Below are positions 1 to 11,605 of a stretch of 64,000 nucleotides of DNA, in pieces. How positions within the stretch are numbered: position 1 is the first letter of the stretch; every line of letters begins with the position of its first letter. The stretch lies in NCBI GenBank assembly GCA_008933995.1, contig WARS01000051.1:496001-560000 (forward strand). Direction: 5' to 3'. Under the pieces are notes generated by a model, which saw only the letters and a list, made by a program, of their open reading frames with translations, did no database searches and was not told the origin of the DNA. Source of the stretch: Datnioides undecimradiatus (lineage: Eukaryota; Chordata; Actinopteri; Lobotiformes; Datnioididae). Both the position numbers and the translations under genes were made by a program.

Positions 1-1194
1 AGAGTGGAGCAAAAATGACCCATTTTGGACTCACATCTGTCACCAAGGTCTATTCTAATCGCTGGTGGACTAACAGTGGGGCTTGGGTTTTTAAATGTGC
101 CCAGTGTTTGCTACCCACTTATAGGTTAGTTGGCTGCTGCTGAAATGCATCTTGTCACTGGCCACTCAGGATCTAGAAGTGGCCTCTAATTGCACCTGCC
201 ATCGCCCCAATTAACATGGAAGAAAGATGAGACAGCTGCCACCGTATACAGCTGCTAATGGCCCCTTTTTTTGTTGGTTCAATTTCCTAGTTGCAATCTC
301 AAGTTGCAGCATAATAGTTGTCGTTGAAATGCAAACACTACAGAGGCTCCTGTGTGCGCAGGCAAGACTCATACTGAGGAAATGTTGAAAAATGAGTTTG
401 ACACAAAACATGTTTGATGCTTGACACATTATATAGAAGATGTGTAACCACATTGAAACAGGAGTCCACCAAAAAGACCCAGCAGTAACAGCAGAGCAGC
501 CTGACTAGTTGACTTAGATAACACAGGCTAATTAAAACTGATAATTGATTTAACACGCTAGTCATAACTGCAGTTGTTCTGCTTACACAAATCGTTTTGC
601 TGACCTTTTCACTTGACCTGACCTGGACAACAAAATCCACCATTTTTCAGAACAGAAATAATCTGTTGAAGATGATGCTCTTTAAATTATTAGAAATTGG
701 CAAATTTTCAAGAAATAAATCATTTCTCACTTCTTTTTTTCTCCTTTTATTTTGTAATGCAATCAGATTCATTCTTCAGTGAACTCAGAGTTGACATTTC
801 ACAGAGTTGTCTCTTTCGGCCATTATGACTCTCAGCGTACAACAAGCGACTGCTGCTGAATGAGTGTCCTTTTTCCACCCTCTACTTGACAATGGCTATA
901 GAAAAGGCCGGTGGCTATATTGACATCGCAGTGTTTTCTTCCTAAAATAGACACAATACCTTTGTCAACCGCACACTATCTGTTCCTCACTTCCCACAGT
1001 GAGGTGCTGGCATGTCTTTGTTTCTTCCCAAGATGGTTCTCCCTTGTCTGATGGGGAGAAGATGAAGGAAGGAAGGAGTGAAAGAGTCTGTATATGTTTG
1101 TTTGTGTGAATGAGTAGGAGTTGGAAGATAGTGAGCAAGCGGGCATCTGCAGATGCACATCCTGGCAAGATGACTGTGGAACGAGTTCGCCCTT

Positions 1195-1322
1195 TATTTT
1201 TTATTTCCTCTTCTCACTCTCAAGCCTCACTTTCTTCTTTCTGTTGCCTTCCAACCCTCTCTGTCTTTCTTACGTCCTGTCTCACTCTATCACTTCCTTC
1301 TCCCCCTCTCTCTTTTCTCCCA
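1195..1322. repeat. CT-rich (polypyrimidine) low-complexity tract
   Basis: The + strand is dominated by C and T in irregular CTTT/CTCT runs. Open frames across it are rich in Ser, Leu and Phe, as expected from composition alone. No function can be assigned. Confidence 0.7.
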
Positions 1323-1457
1323 GATAAGGCCAGCAGAGCTGCAGGCTGCTGGGCTGGTTAATTGGAACGGGAGAGTCTCGAGGCCTGGCCAGTGAGCCTT
1401 GTGCTTCCTACCAAAACATCTCCAGGCACCAAGACAGCCACACGCATGCCGCTGGGT

Positions 1458-1505
1458 ACACGCACACACTCACACACACTCACACACACTCACACACACT
1501 CACAC

Positions 1506-1550
<45 letters not shown>
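1458..1550. repeat. CA microsatellite with a 10-bp higher-order unit
   Basis: The left half is a 10-bp unit, CACACACACT, repeated about four times in register from 1461. From about 1511 it becomes plain (CA)n. The apparent His/Thr-rich reading frames here come from the repeat. Confidence 0.95.
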
Positions 1551-4500
1551 AAAACTTAATCGTCCACATTTCCGCACGCCTCCAGCAAACATTTTACATT
1601 TCACGCATGCAAAGCAACTTAAAACGGGTGAACAGGTAGAGGTTCAGTCTCTCACTCAAGGAAATGGGATGAAAACTGCAATTACAGATATCTTAGCTTG
1701 CATACTGTAAACAAGCTGTAGATGCCCAGAGCTGCCTTTTGATTGCGCTCCCACATGAATCACCTTTGGCACAAACTGGTCTTCCTGTACGTACAAATAT
1801 ACCATATACAAACACAGGCAGGCAGACAGACACAATAATTTACCCCTCCAGGTATTGAAATTACAGCCTTTTCCACCCTCCATACTCCAGTGGCCAGGGA
1901 TGGAAGAGTAACTTTAAAAATGTATTCCACTGCAGTAACTAAATACCTGTGTAAAATGCAGTAACCAAATTGAAGTATGACAATATTAAAGTAAAGCAAC
2001 TTGAATACTTCAGTTACTTGGGGATCACCTCAGTTCACTACAAAGAAATAAAGATGAAAGTAAAATCAATAGATGACTAAGGTGCATTTTTTTCAGAGAA
2101 CAGAACAAAACCTTTGAAAAGAAAAGAGAAACGCAGGATTGTTAGGACTAAACGTGTTCTCTGCACAATGTATTTTTAAAGACCAGCTTTCTTTTCATTC
2201 AGCAAATTCAGTCAGCAGTCTATGGACATTTGATGAAAGTACATTCACCATACACAGAACGACGATGCCCTCCCATTCCTGTTCATAAATTCCTTGCAGA
2301 ACAGAAGTGGAACAATGACTTAACATTTCCACCTCAAACAGGCAGTGTAAAAGGGGCAATTCATTCTGCTTAAGGTGTAAGCAGGTTGGATTCATTTGGA
2401 TTTACACTTTGAGCGCAGGCTGCACCCGTAGGCTGTGAGTTCTCGTGCTTCTGAGAGGTTGGACGTAGGTGGAACCAAAGTGGGATGGTGATGGATGGCT
2501 GGATAAATCGAGAGAGGGAGTTTCAGAGAGAGGAAGTGTGAGGAGGGAGAGCCATGATGGGAAATGAGAGGCATTATGAGGAGGTTAGTGTCAAACAGGG
2601 AGGAAAAAGGAGGATGGAAGGACAAGCGAAAGAGGTATTTAGTGCTTGGATGAGCAGGCAGCCATACGCTAATGTTACAGTGCGTGTGCAAAAACAGTCT
2701 TTCTCTCCCTCTGTCTCACAACATGATTGGTACATTACACTGCAGTATGATGAGGCTGGCTGATGGCACGCAGAACTAATGCTGCTGTTGTGTGGAGGAT
2801 GATGCGCGTGTGAGTGCGTGTGTTGCTGCATGATTGCGTCTCAAGTAGCATTGCAGGCTAAGTGTCACTGACGTCCCGTCTCTGTTTTTTTTCTTCATGT
2901 GTATCCCTCATGCTAAGTGTCTCCCCCTTCCCCTACCCTCTGCTCTCTCCTTTTGTCGGCCATTTTGTTGACTTGATTAGGGTAGCATTAATGTCTTTTG
3001 ACTGACTTGCTAACACAGAGAAGTCCTCTGCTGTCACTGTCTACATTGTACAGCATGTGAGGCTCGGTGTGCCTTCATGTGCCCATTTCTGTCATTTACA
3101 TGACTTGTTCTTGTGGGATTCTGTCTGTCAACGCTCCCATCCACAGAGACTGCTGTGTCTTGTCTGTAATTGATCTCCAGACAAGCCAGGCTAGTTGAAA
3201 ACAACTTCTCCTACACAGTCTCCCCTTCATTAGTTCCAGCCAAGCAAGCCACATAATAAAGCAGCAGTATGTGGCTAAGTGTGAATAAGTATGGTCTCTC
3301 ACTGAGCTTTCATTACATTCTTTGTGCACTGTTCCCAAACTCACCCTATAGAACTGCTTGCTGTTTTCACCCACACTGCATTTCAGCTTGCAGAGCAAAT
3401 TCATTTACTCCCCATGATTCACCCTGTCAAGGTGTCACGACAAAAAGAGCAACAAGGAGTCCCGCTAAAGTCATTATTAATCTGGCTGTTACAGAGCTAA
3501 CAGCAAGGCTAAAGCCCTTGATCTGTTTCATTAGCATCTCCTCATCAGGGCTAAATGCAGTTAGCACTAACAGCCAGAGCTAGTCACTGGCGGCTTACAG
3601 CTGACGAGGCTGATCAAAGGCAGTAGTCTCATGTAAAATAAAGGCCCACTCACCTCTGCGTTAGCTCATGTGGTTCACATAACTGGAGGACCGTGTCATG
3701 GAGCTTGGCTTTTACTGATTAGTTCATTTTTTTTGCACCCAGCTTTTAGCTACTGTCTCCTTAATTTCTCCTTTGAAATGCAGGTTTTTTCTTTTTTACT
3801 GTCTTTGTAATTCCTCCTTCCTTCAATCCCTGAGTCATAAGTCTGTCTCTCTATCCTAAAGCTACTGTGATGTCAGACAGACAGAAAGTTTGGCTTTCTA
3901 GTATAAAAGATGCACTACAGCAGCCTTCACGGAAGCAGCTTGTAAATAATATTTTAACCTAGAAATCTGACATCACATCCAGATGGAAACATTATCCCTG
4001 AGTCATTTACTAATATTTTTGCAAATTAGCCACACTGCACTGACTTTACCCTAGGTTGGACTGGACATATGGACTGATTTGGAAAATTCTTGCTGCTTGC
4101 TTTTACAGTGACTCTATAATTTGATAAGAATTGACATTGAGGTACAAAAAACTTTCTGTACAGGTTCCTTGGAATGTCTGACTTCCAAACTTGCCATTAC
4201 TCTTATCCCGCCTGCACATCTTACTTTATCTTCTTGATTTGGCACCAGCCTTTCCATCTGGTGTTCTTCTTTGCAACTCTCCCAACTTCTTTATTTAAAT
4301 CCTTGTTCTCCATCTTGACCAGGAATATTAAAAGTGGCTCAGCGTGCCTCGCTGGTTAATTAGAGCACAGCAGCGGCAGCAGCAGCCTCATGCTGACGGA
4401 TGGTACACTGCTGAGCTTTTCACAGGCCAGGATTAATGGCTCCTGCCTGACCAGGATATGGGGAGTGTGCGAGAGAGTGTGTGTTTGTGTGTGCCTGTGG

Positions 4501-7500
4501 GTATGAATGTCGGTCTGCTTGTTTGCATGGGGAAACTGTATATAATGCATGCGAAGGTGCATTTGTGCATAGACAAACTGTTTGCATGTGTAAATATTTG
4601 GTTGAACTACACCTCTATTATCCTTTGTCTGGATTATTGTACTGTATAAATATTTCATACGCTTGAGCTGTTTTATTGCACTTGAAAAGTGTTTCAGTGT
4701 CATATTTACAATTCTAAATAAGGTGTCGCCTCTTACAAGGAAAAAAAGAAAAATTCATAATACTGATCTCTGTGCAGCACTGACGGGCAGTGAAGTATTC
4801 AAGCCAAACTTTACTTGATTGTGTATGAGCAAAGCGTTTGCATAAGAAGGAAGATGAAAGCCTGGCACAGCTTCACACAACAGGTGTAGTCTGTTCTGTG
4901 GAGAATATGAAGACCTTGGGCCAAGGCGGAGCTCTGCAAGAGATGGATTAAACACTAAAACACACATCTTTACGCCAAGGTGTAGTGCAAATGTCTGCAC
5001 ACACGGCGAAACATTCAAACAAAACAATGAGGAACACATGCCCCCAAAACTCCCCATTTAAGCATTCAGTACAGACAATTTGGTGCCACCCAAATAAGGA
5101 ATTTGAATGGCATTTTGTGCTCTCATTCGATAACGTTAAATCTTTTCATGAGGGAAAGAATAAAAATGAGAAATGGGACAGTTTCCACACTTCAATGTGG
5201 ATGCAGCCAAAGACTCTTAAACAGTTAGAACAGAGTTTCTGTCAAGATCTTGCCAACATTCCCCACAGGATGATGTGAGAGGAAATGGGTCGGTGGTGGC
5301 TCACATGACTATGCAGCTATCCTGAGGGCTGCGGAGCTTCGCTCGGACACGAAGTCGGGTCAGGGTGTATGAGGCTGCGTACAGATTGCTCTTTCAGTCA
5401 AACGCTGCTGCAGCTCAGACAAGCACTGCGAGTGAGGGAGCAGTCCTTTTTCTTGAGGAAAGAATCAAGGCAGATGGATGTCACGCTAGCAGTGAGAGGG
5501 GAGAAAAAAAGCAAACATGTTATTTTTGGACTGAAACTGGACCAAAGCTGGATCTCACATGTCATTTGTAAAACAATGCTGCAGCCAAATACTGTAGAGG
5601 ACTACGACTGTGACAAAAATCATAATCCCAAATGCAGAAATAAATATAGACACATACACAGTCCAGATGAACACTACTCTGTCACACAAGGGCAGTTGCT
5701 TTGCTGGATGCAGACAGCTGCACACACAAGAATAAATCGCACACACAGTGCAACCCTCAGAGCTCTAGTTATCTCTTGAGGCTTGTTATGTTTCCTCAGT
5801 GTCCTTGGGATTTAATAGTACCATCAGGCGAGTGTGTCAATACCCTCTAATAACTAGCAACACAATGCATGAAATATGCACTCAACACAGTAAACCTTCA
5901 TTTCACCAACATAACATTGTGAAAGGAACAGGAAATGGTTCTTCAGTCTGTAGTGGTAGATAGTCCCCAACCAGATAGAAATAACTCAATGAATATTCAA
6001 TTTGGCCAGGGAATATTCCAAATCTATTTACCCACAAGGGACAGAGATGTGATTAAAAGAATTGTTGATTAAACAAGCCTAAGCTCTCAAATTGTTCTCA
6101 GAATGCAATTCTTTTGGTCTCAAAGTGTTCGGGGGTTTTATCACGTTTTTGTTGATGTTAAAAATGGCAATTAAAACGACGCCATGATCTGTTGAGGAGG
6201 GGGGTTAATGTACATGGGTAAAAAAAGAGCAGGCTTTACACACGGAGTAGTGCAGTATCTGTTTTCATATTTTTGGGAAGTTCTTGCTTCAATTAGGTGC
6301 ACCTTCATAAACATTTTCTACACAACGTTCTTATCCAGATGTGAATCTGAGCACGCCTCTTGTCTCGGAACAGGATGTATACGTCTTCTCGCAAAGGCTG
6401 TTAATGAATCTTGTGAATAAAGCCTTTTTACAGTAGCATACGTATGTGTATATGCTAGCGTGTGTGCAAATGAGAGCAGAGCGTGTGCAAACATGCAGCT
6501 TAGGCTCTCTGTCACTCGAGACCAAAATAAACCAACCCCTGTTTTATCACTCCTAGAGGCATGTTGTGCCTGTCGCGCATTAGAAGACATTTTGTCTGAC
6601 AGTGCCTCACATTTTACCAACAGCCTTGGATACAGTAAGTCATATGGTCTTAGTCCAAGACCTGTACACATAAGATTGTGTGAAGATGCATAACACACAA
6701 GACAACAGTTTTCCTTTTTTGTCAGAAGCTCAAAAACCTGAGAGCCTTTCCTTTTGCAGTCTGTTTTGTATCAGTTCAGATGCATAACCGCATATGCTGC
6801 TGCAAGATGCTGTTGTACCACGTCACCGCTAATGCGCTGATATTCATTAAAGTGAGCACACTGTTTGGTTTTTACTCAGGGATTACAAATTGAGCCGTTT
6901 GTAAAGACATACCTGGGAAACATATTCGATTTAGTTTGAATGGTCAAGGTGGCTGGGTGACTTGACTTGACTGTTTTGTGTGGGTTTTTTTTGTATTTTT
7001 CAAATGATATCATATCCATATCCATTGTGTGTCAGTTGGCTGAGAATATTTTCTTCCAAACTAAAACACTTGACTGCCAGGCAGAACGTGTTTTCTGCGT
7101 GATATTTTGTGAACCTTACAAGTTCTATCTGAAGGCAGCATTGCTTTCTCTTGCTGGCCGATTTGAACACAACAGAGAGAAAAATAGCCCTAATATTATT
7201 TGTCTTCCTCCAACTTCTGTTTCTCACAGCTCTGTCTGTCCCCACTGTCCTCCCTCATCTGTCTCCATCGACGTTAAGCCTCACCCCATCTGAGATCATT
7301 ATTATGCAGCCTTTCTTTCTCTCTCTTTGTCTCTCTTTCTCCCACATTTCTCACACTCGCTCCCCTTCTGGTGTGATAGCGTCATCACTGTTGTCACTTA
7401 GAAGCCAGTCAGGGTAGCACAGGGGAGCATGAGCAGTGCTGAGCCTAGCTTTAATTGTAGGCTGTCTGATGGAAATTAGATTGCACTCAAGAAATAATGG

Positions 7501-7963
7501 TGAGGGATTAGGCCGAGCCCCAGGGTCAAGACCTGTTATTCAGATAGCTGTTGACTCTGCAGCACTCCACTCTGAATCGCATTTGATTTAATGATGTGTG
7601 TGTGTTTGAATATGCATGTCCGTAGCATGGAAAAGTGTGATGTATCGGAAATGCTCCATTGCTGATTGGCCAGAAAGCGTGTGGCAGCTCTCTTCACTGC
7701 ATATGAAACCATTATATTAAGGTTCAGCACATGTTTGACATATCTATTGACATGACAGAGAGGCAGTCATATTGCCCAGGCCCCTCTGGGAAGTATGAAG
7801 CCACGCAAAAGCTTATTTATTGCCTGGCACTAGACAAACTTTTTTTTGTCAGTGTCAGCTTTTAACTGAAAAGAGCGCAGGGATTTTTATATATAGTGCA
7901 TGGTGCATAAAACTGCAGGCGAAAGCAAAGTAGTTGAAAGATAAAAGAAATTAAATCACATGT

Positions 7964-7980
7964 AAAAAAAAAAAAAAAAA
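7964..7980. repeat. A17 homopolymer
   Basis: There are seventeen A residues in a row. I looked upstream for a SINE or LINE body that would make this a retroposon tail. I did not recognise one, and I did not see a clear target-site duplication. Confidence 0.85.
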
Positions 7981-8090
7981 TCTTCCAAGGCTATTAATAG
8001 ACCAATTGCTGTTTAACTTAACTTAGAATGGGTTACATCCTTATGCTGACCTGAACTGTGCTTGTATGTGGTTGCATTTAATTTACAGTT

Positions 8091-8114
8091 GTTTTGTCTG
8101 TGTGTTTCTTTCAG
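8091..8114 (+). promoter_or_regulatory. Candidate splice acceptor of the neurexin exon
   Basis: A pyrimidine-rich run ends in TTTCTTTCAG at 8105-8114, a strong vertebrate 3' splice site. No other AG intervenes within the tract. This places the likely exon start at 8115, about 684 nt before the start codon. It implies a separate upstream non-coding exon, which is my inference; transcript data would be needed to confirm it. Confidence 0.55.
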
Positions 8115-8798
8115 AAGCCCACCTGCCCCTGTAATGATGGGACCCATACCTGCGTAAAGCTTCGTGGTCTGAAGTTTGTGGAGAAGAATGGGTTTACGCT
8201 GAAACCATGAATGCACTGTGTGCTCCAACAGACGCCAGCAAGCTCTGATACTCTACGGCTCCGTCACTCTTTTGCTCATTTGCCTCTGCTTGCACTACCC
8301 TTAAAGAAAGATCACAATCGGATAACTCTTCCCCCAAGCTTTTGGCGGCAGCTGAAATTTCCTAGAAATTGCACTGAGATCTGGATTCTCGAGACGAAGA
8401 TTCTATTTTGGGTCCAGGATTGGCCAATAGGCTTTTGAAGAAACGGCTGTGTTGAAATTATCATATTCCCCCCTCTTTTACACTCCTGCTATTCCTCATT
8501 CCTTTCCTCCAAGTCCCAGAGGCACCAACTGATGGAGAGACGAAGGAGAGAGTCAGGATAAGGACAAGAATTAGAGCATCAGAGAGAAGAGGAAGAAGCT
8601 GCTGATTCGTCAGGAAAATTGGAGTCGGGCCCCTGTGAGGATTACTTTACTCAGTGAGCTTCATATTCCATTTAAGTGATATATAATAATTGTTTACATT
8701 TGAAAACTGTTAACCACAGTGAAGCTACATTTTACTACTGTGGTTCATTAAATACCTAAAGCATCAAGCAGAGAAGGAGAAACTTGGGAACTTTGAGC
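8115..8798 (+). other. Probable 5' untranslated leader of the alpha-neurexin exon
   Basis: This is the sequence between the candidate splice acceptor and the neurexin ATG. An in-frame TAA at 8757-8759 shows that the neurexin frame does not extend upstream. The leader contains five short upstream ORFs: 8134-8157, 8188-8202, 8207-8248, 8211-8438 and 8532-8561. The ATGs at 8188 and 8207 have a purine at -3. There is a purine-rich GA stretch around 8530-8600. Such a leader would be expected to restrain translation, but that is inference. Confidence 0.5.
8211..8438 (+). CDS. Upstream ORF in the neurexin leader (75 codons)
   Basis: This is the longest upstream ORF with a true ATG in the presumed leader. 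It starts at 8211, ends at 8438 and lies wholly upstream of the neurexin ATG. It overlaps the 13-codon ORF at 8207-8248 in another frame. Its predicted peptide has no recognisable domain, signal peptide or membrane segment. If translated, it would more likely act as a translational brake than make a stable protein. It could equally be a chance open frame. Confidence 0.2.
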   Translation: MHCVLQQTPASSDTLRLRHSFAHLPLLALPLKKDHNRITLPPSFWRQLKFPRNCTEIWILETKILFWVQDWPIGF

Positions 8799-9510
8799 AT
8801 GACAAGGGGGTTAAGATGTATGTGTTGGCCCCTGTGGCCTCTGGCCCTCTTCAGCCTTCTTACTACAGTGAAGATGCTGGAATTTGGTGGAGCGCCTGGC
8901 CAGTGGGCACGCTATGGACGCTGGGAAGCTGGATCAGTGGGCGAGCTGAGCTTCAGTCTCAAGACCAACATCAGCAAAGCCTTGGTTCTCTACCTGGATG
9001 ATGGCGGCAACTGTGACTTCTTGGAGCTGCTGATTGCTGGCGGACGCCTCCAGCTGCGCTTTGCCATCCACTGTGCCGAGCCAGCCACTTTACACATGGA
9101 GACACGGGTGAATGATGACCGCTGGCACATGGTCTTGCTCACTCGCAACTTCCGTGAGACCCTCCTGATGGTTGATGGTGAGACAAAAGTGGCTGAGGTC
9201 AAGTCCAAGAGGAAGGAGATGGCAGTTGTCAGTGACCTGTTTGTGGGTGGGATCCCACCTGATGTTCGCCTCTCCGCTCTGACGTCTAGCACAGTGAAGT
9301 ACGAGCCGCCCTTTCAGGGTTTGATCTCCAATCTGAAGGTGGGAGAGATGCCTCCTACCTTGTTAAATAGCCAGGGCATTCAGAGCGACCTGGAGTACCT
9401 CTGCACCAAACAGAACCCATGCTTCAATGGAGGGTTTTGCTCTATTCAGTATGGAGAAGTTCATTGTGACTGCACCCACACCCGCTTTAAGGGGAAGTAC
9501 TGCAAGGAAG
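8799..9510 (+). CDS. nrxn2: Alpha-neurexin first coding exon (neurexin-2-like): signal peptide, LNS1, EGF-A
   Basis: Alpha-neurexins are presynaptic single-pass adhesion receptors that bind neuroligins and other partners across the synapse. This exon encodes 237 residues plus one base. Residues 1-26 are a hydrophobic signal peptide. About 27-195 form the first LNS (laminin G-like) domain, with motifs GELSFSL, CDFLELL, DDRWHMVLLTR and DLFVGGIPPDVRLSAL. Residues 202-235 form the first EGF-like domain, with all six cysteines (202, 208, 214, 223, 225, 236 minus 1). Asn57 (NIS) is a potential N-glycosylation site. I start at ATG 8799 because it is the first in-frame ATG after the TAA at 8757 and has A at -3. 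The frame is open back to a non-ATG codon at 8784, which is not a credible eukaryotic start; ATG 8820 is a weaker alternative. The wording matches neurexin-2 more closely than -1 or -3. Paralogue a or b is unresolved. The exon ends in phase 1 at splice site 1, where the alternative exons follow; they were not found here. Confidence 0.95.
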
Positions 9511-9516
9511 GTAAGG
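9511..9516 (+). promoter_or_regulatory. Splice donor of the neurexin exon
   Basis: GTAAGG follows AAGGAAG, a near-consensus 5' splice site. It cuts the reading frame after the first base of a codon (phase 1), directly after the last EGF cysteine. In vertebrate neurexins this is the boundary before alternative splice site 1. Unspliced, the frame ends at a TGA about 8 codons later. Confidence 0.9.
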
Positions 9517-10169
9517 AACCATCTGCTATACTCTGATTTGGCTGGGGGGTATGCTCGACCTAGGCATGATAAAGCTAACAGTAATCTGTTGTAGTTACTC
9601 AAAATCTCTTATGGGTCATTACATGTTGCATGTTGCTTGGCTTGTTGGTTGTGTTTGGTCACCTTGTAGTGATTCAGTCTGCTCAGGGGTCAGTGCTATT
9701 AGATGTCCTGCAGAGTAACAAGAACTGCACCATTCTGATGTGTATGTATTTTATGAAAATAGTGTCTTTTTGACCTTTTGCAGGGAAGTCACAAGTAACT
9801 AATTTCTTTGATGTGAGGCAGTGAGATGTCGGTGTTCTCATAGGGCTTAATAGTTGAGGTGTAGACCCAGTGAGGGCTCAGAGGAAGGAGAATGAGGTAC
9901 TTTGTGCAAGGCTAGGTGAAGGAGACATTTTGCTATTTTCAGGCTTCTATTGTCAAAATAGTTTTTTAAGCAGTATCTTTGTTTGAAAGATTGAGTTGTT
10001 GTAGGAAAAAAAACATTTCTCAGGGATTATATGACTCATACACGTTTTTGACATGGCACAGGTGCTACTTTGAATCTGACTGGGATTTTAAAAAAAACAA
10101 TACTTAACATCAAAGGTGCTGAATATCTCAACAGAGTATTTCAAATGCAAAATCACACAGGTCTTTGCG

Positions 10170-10765
10170 GGGCTTTTCTGCTGGCTTTCTTTCCTCTCCT
10201 TTTCCTCTTCCAGTCTGTTTCTTTGTTTCCTTCTTTTCCCAGTAGTCTTTCTTTATCTCTCTTTTTTACTTTCTCTCTTTCTTTGTTTCTTTCTCTTATT
10301 CTTTCTTTGCATCCAAGCCTATTGTCTCTGGCGTACACCCTGCTCTTGCCTTCATTTGCTCTTGGGATGTGCTCCTGCGCTGTCAGCTCATGTCAAACTC
10401 TGTTCTGTTTTACACCTCTGGCTCCCTCCTTCACTGACACATCCCATTTCCATATCTATGGTTTTTCCCTCTCTTTCACGTTCATCCATCTCTCTGTTTC
10501 TCTCCGTCCTGCAGCACATTTCCTTCACCCGCCTCCTACCTTCTCTTCTCAAGGCTATCTGGGCTTTCCATCTCTCTTCACCTCCTTCCCCCTCTCTGTG
10601 TCTCCTGAGTTCACTCCCTTACTCCACTTATCTCTCTTTCACCTTTACCCGCTGTCAGCACTTCCTACTCCTGCTTCTCCTCCTTCTGCACTTATCTCCC
10701 TCCTCTTTCTTTCAAACCGTCTGCATCTCCACACCTTGCTTCTGAATTATCTCTTTCCCTACGCA
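10170..10765. repeat. Long CT-rich (polypyrimidine) tract
   Basis: About 600 bp are dominated by TTTC, CTTC and TCTC motifs on the + strand. Two overlapping frames stay open for more than 200 codons, because stop codons need purines on this strand. Their products are nearly all Ser, Leu, Phe and Pro. This is compositional and not coding. Such tracts can form triplex DNA, but nothing here shows that it does. Confidence 0.85.
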
Positions 10766-11544
10766 GCTATCAGGAATTGCTTGCTTTTTCTTTATGATTT
10801 GTAATGGGGGAGAGGGGGTTGCATATCACATACTGTTACATATTGTAACCAGGTTTTGCTGTTACAATATGCACTAAGAATATTGCCTTGCACCCTGCAT
10901 AATAATCAATAGTCTCAGTAGCTCCTACCTTGTTCTATGTGATGAAATGACTTGTAATTACTGCATCTTCAAAAGGTAGATAACTACTTTGCCAGCAGTT
11001 ATGTGCCAATTGTTTGAAGTCCTGCTTTTTTGTGGCACTCACAGATAAGCCTTGACAGCGCTCAAGAAGAAATCAACCCAAACAAATATTTTTGTTCAAA
11101 CTTTTGTTGCAGTATTGCTTTTGATAGATCAGAAGTAATAAGACTAAAATCAGCATGCAGACATGATTTAGATCAAAGCCTTCAAGTTGTTTTGATGTAG
11201 AAAGAATAGAACAGTCTTTAACAGCTCGAGAAGCTGTATTGTTTTGTCTAAAATCCTTCATTTCTTGTGGATGAGTTATTGCTGTTTAGAGACCCTATAG
11301 CACAGCAGATGATGTCATTGCTGGTCAGCCATATAGGTCTGTCTGTCTGCCTCATTCTCTCCTTCAATGTCTCTCATATTTTTCAGTTCCTTTAACTCTT
11401 AAAGCCTTTTCTCCCTCTCTCGGTGCGCTCTGTGTCAGATTGCTGTGTGGTTGCTGGGAGCAGATACCACTGCCTGGCTCTTGGCTAAATTGAGAGCAGA
11501 ATACCAATGCAGTGCTACAGTGACTGCAGGAAACATTTGTCCTT

Positions 11545-11605
11545 TTGAAATGGAGAGAGAGAGAGTAAGATAGAGGCAGAGAATAGAGACAGAGGTAAGG
11601 AGGAG
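11545..11605. repeat. GA-rich low-complexity patch
   Basis: This patch holds GAGA runs followed by imperfect AGAGGCAGAG-like units on the + strand. Confidence 0.6.

Larger units (their letters stand above)
1..8114. other. Non-coding upstream flank or 5' intron
   Basis: I see no gene in this stretch. Open frames are short, overlap in several frames and have no convincing splice sites or family resemblance. It holds CT-rich low-complexity DNA (about 1195-1322 and 7311-7365), a CA microsatellite (1458-1550) and a 17-base A run (7964-7980). If the acceptor at 8113/8114 is real, at least the right-hand part is an intron separating a non-coding neurexin first exon from the coding exon. I could not locate that first exon or a promoter. 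Confidence 0.6.

Noticed and set aside
1362..1710. His/Thr-rich open frames
   Set aside because: They are translations of the CA microsatellite and have no coding features outside it.
5365..5779. 136-codon + strand frame
   Set aside because: It starts at a non-ATG codon, has mixed codon use and no domain, and overlaps another open frame. It is compatible with chance.
7921..7980. A17 run as the poly(A) tail of a retroposon
   Set aside because: No recognisable SINE or LINE body and no visible target-site duplication flank it.
10070..10804. Two overlapping long + strand frames of 244 and 209 codons
   Set aside because: They run through a polypyrimidine tract, where stop codons are rare on this strand. 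The products are nearly all Ser, Leu, Phe and Pro, and both frames are open for the same compositional reason.
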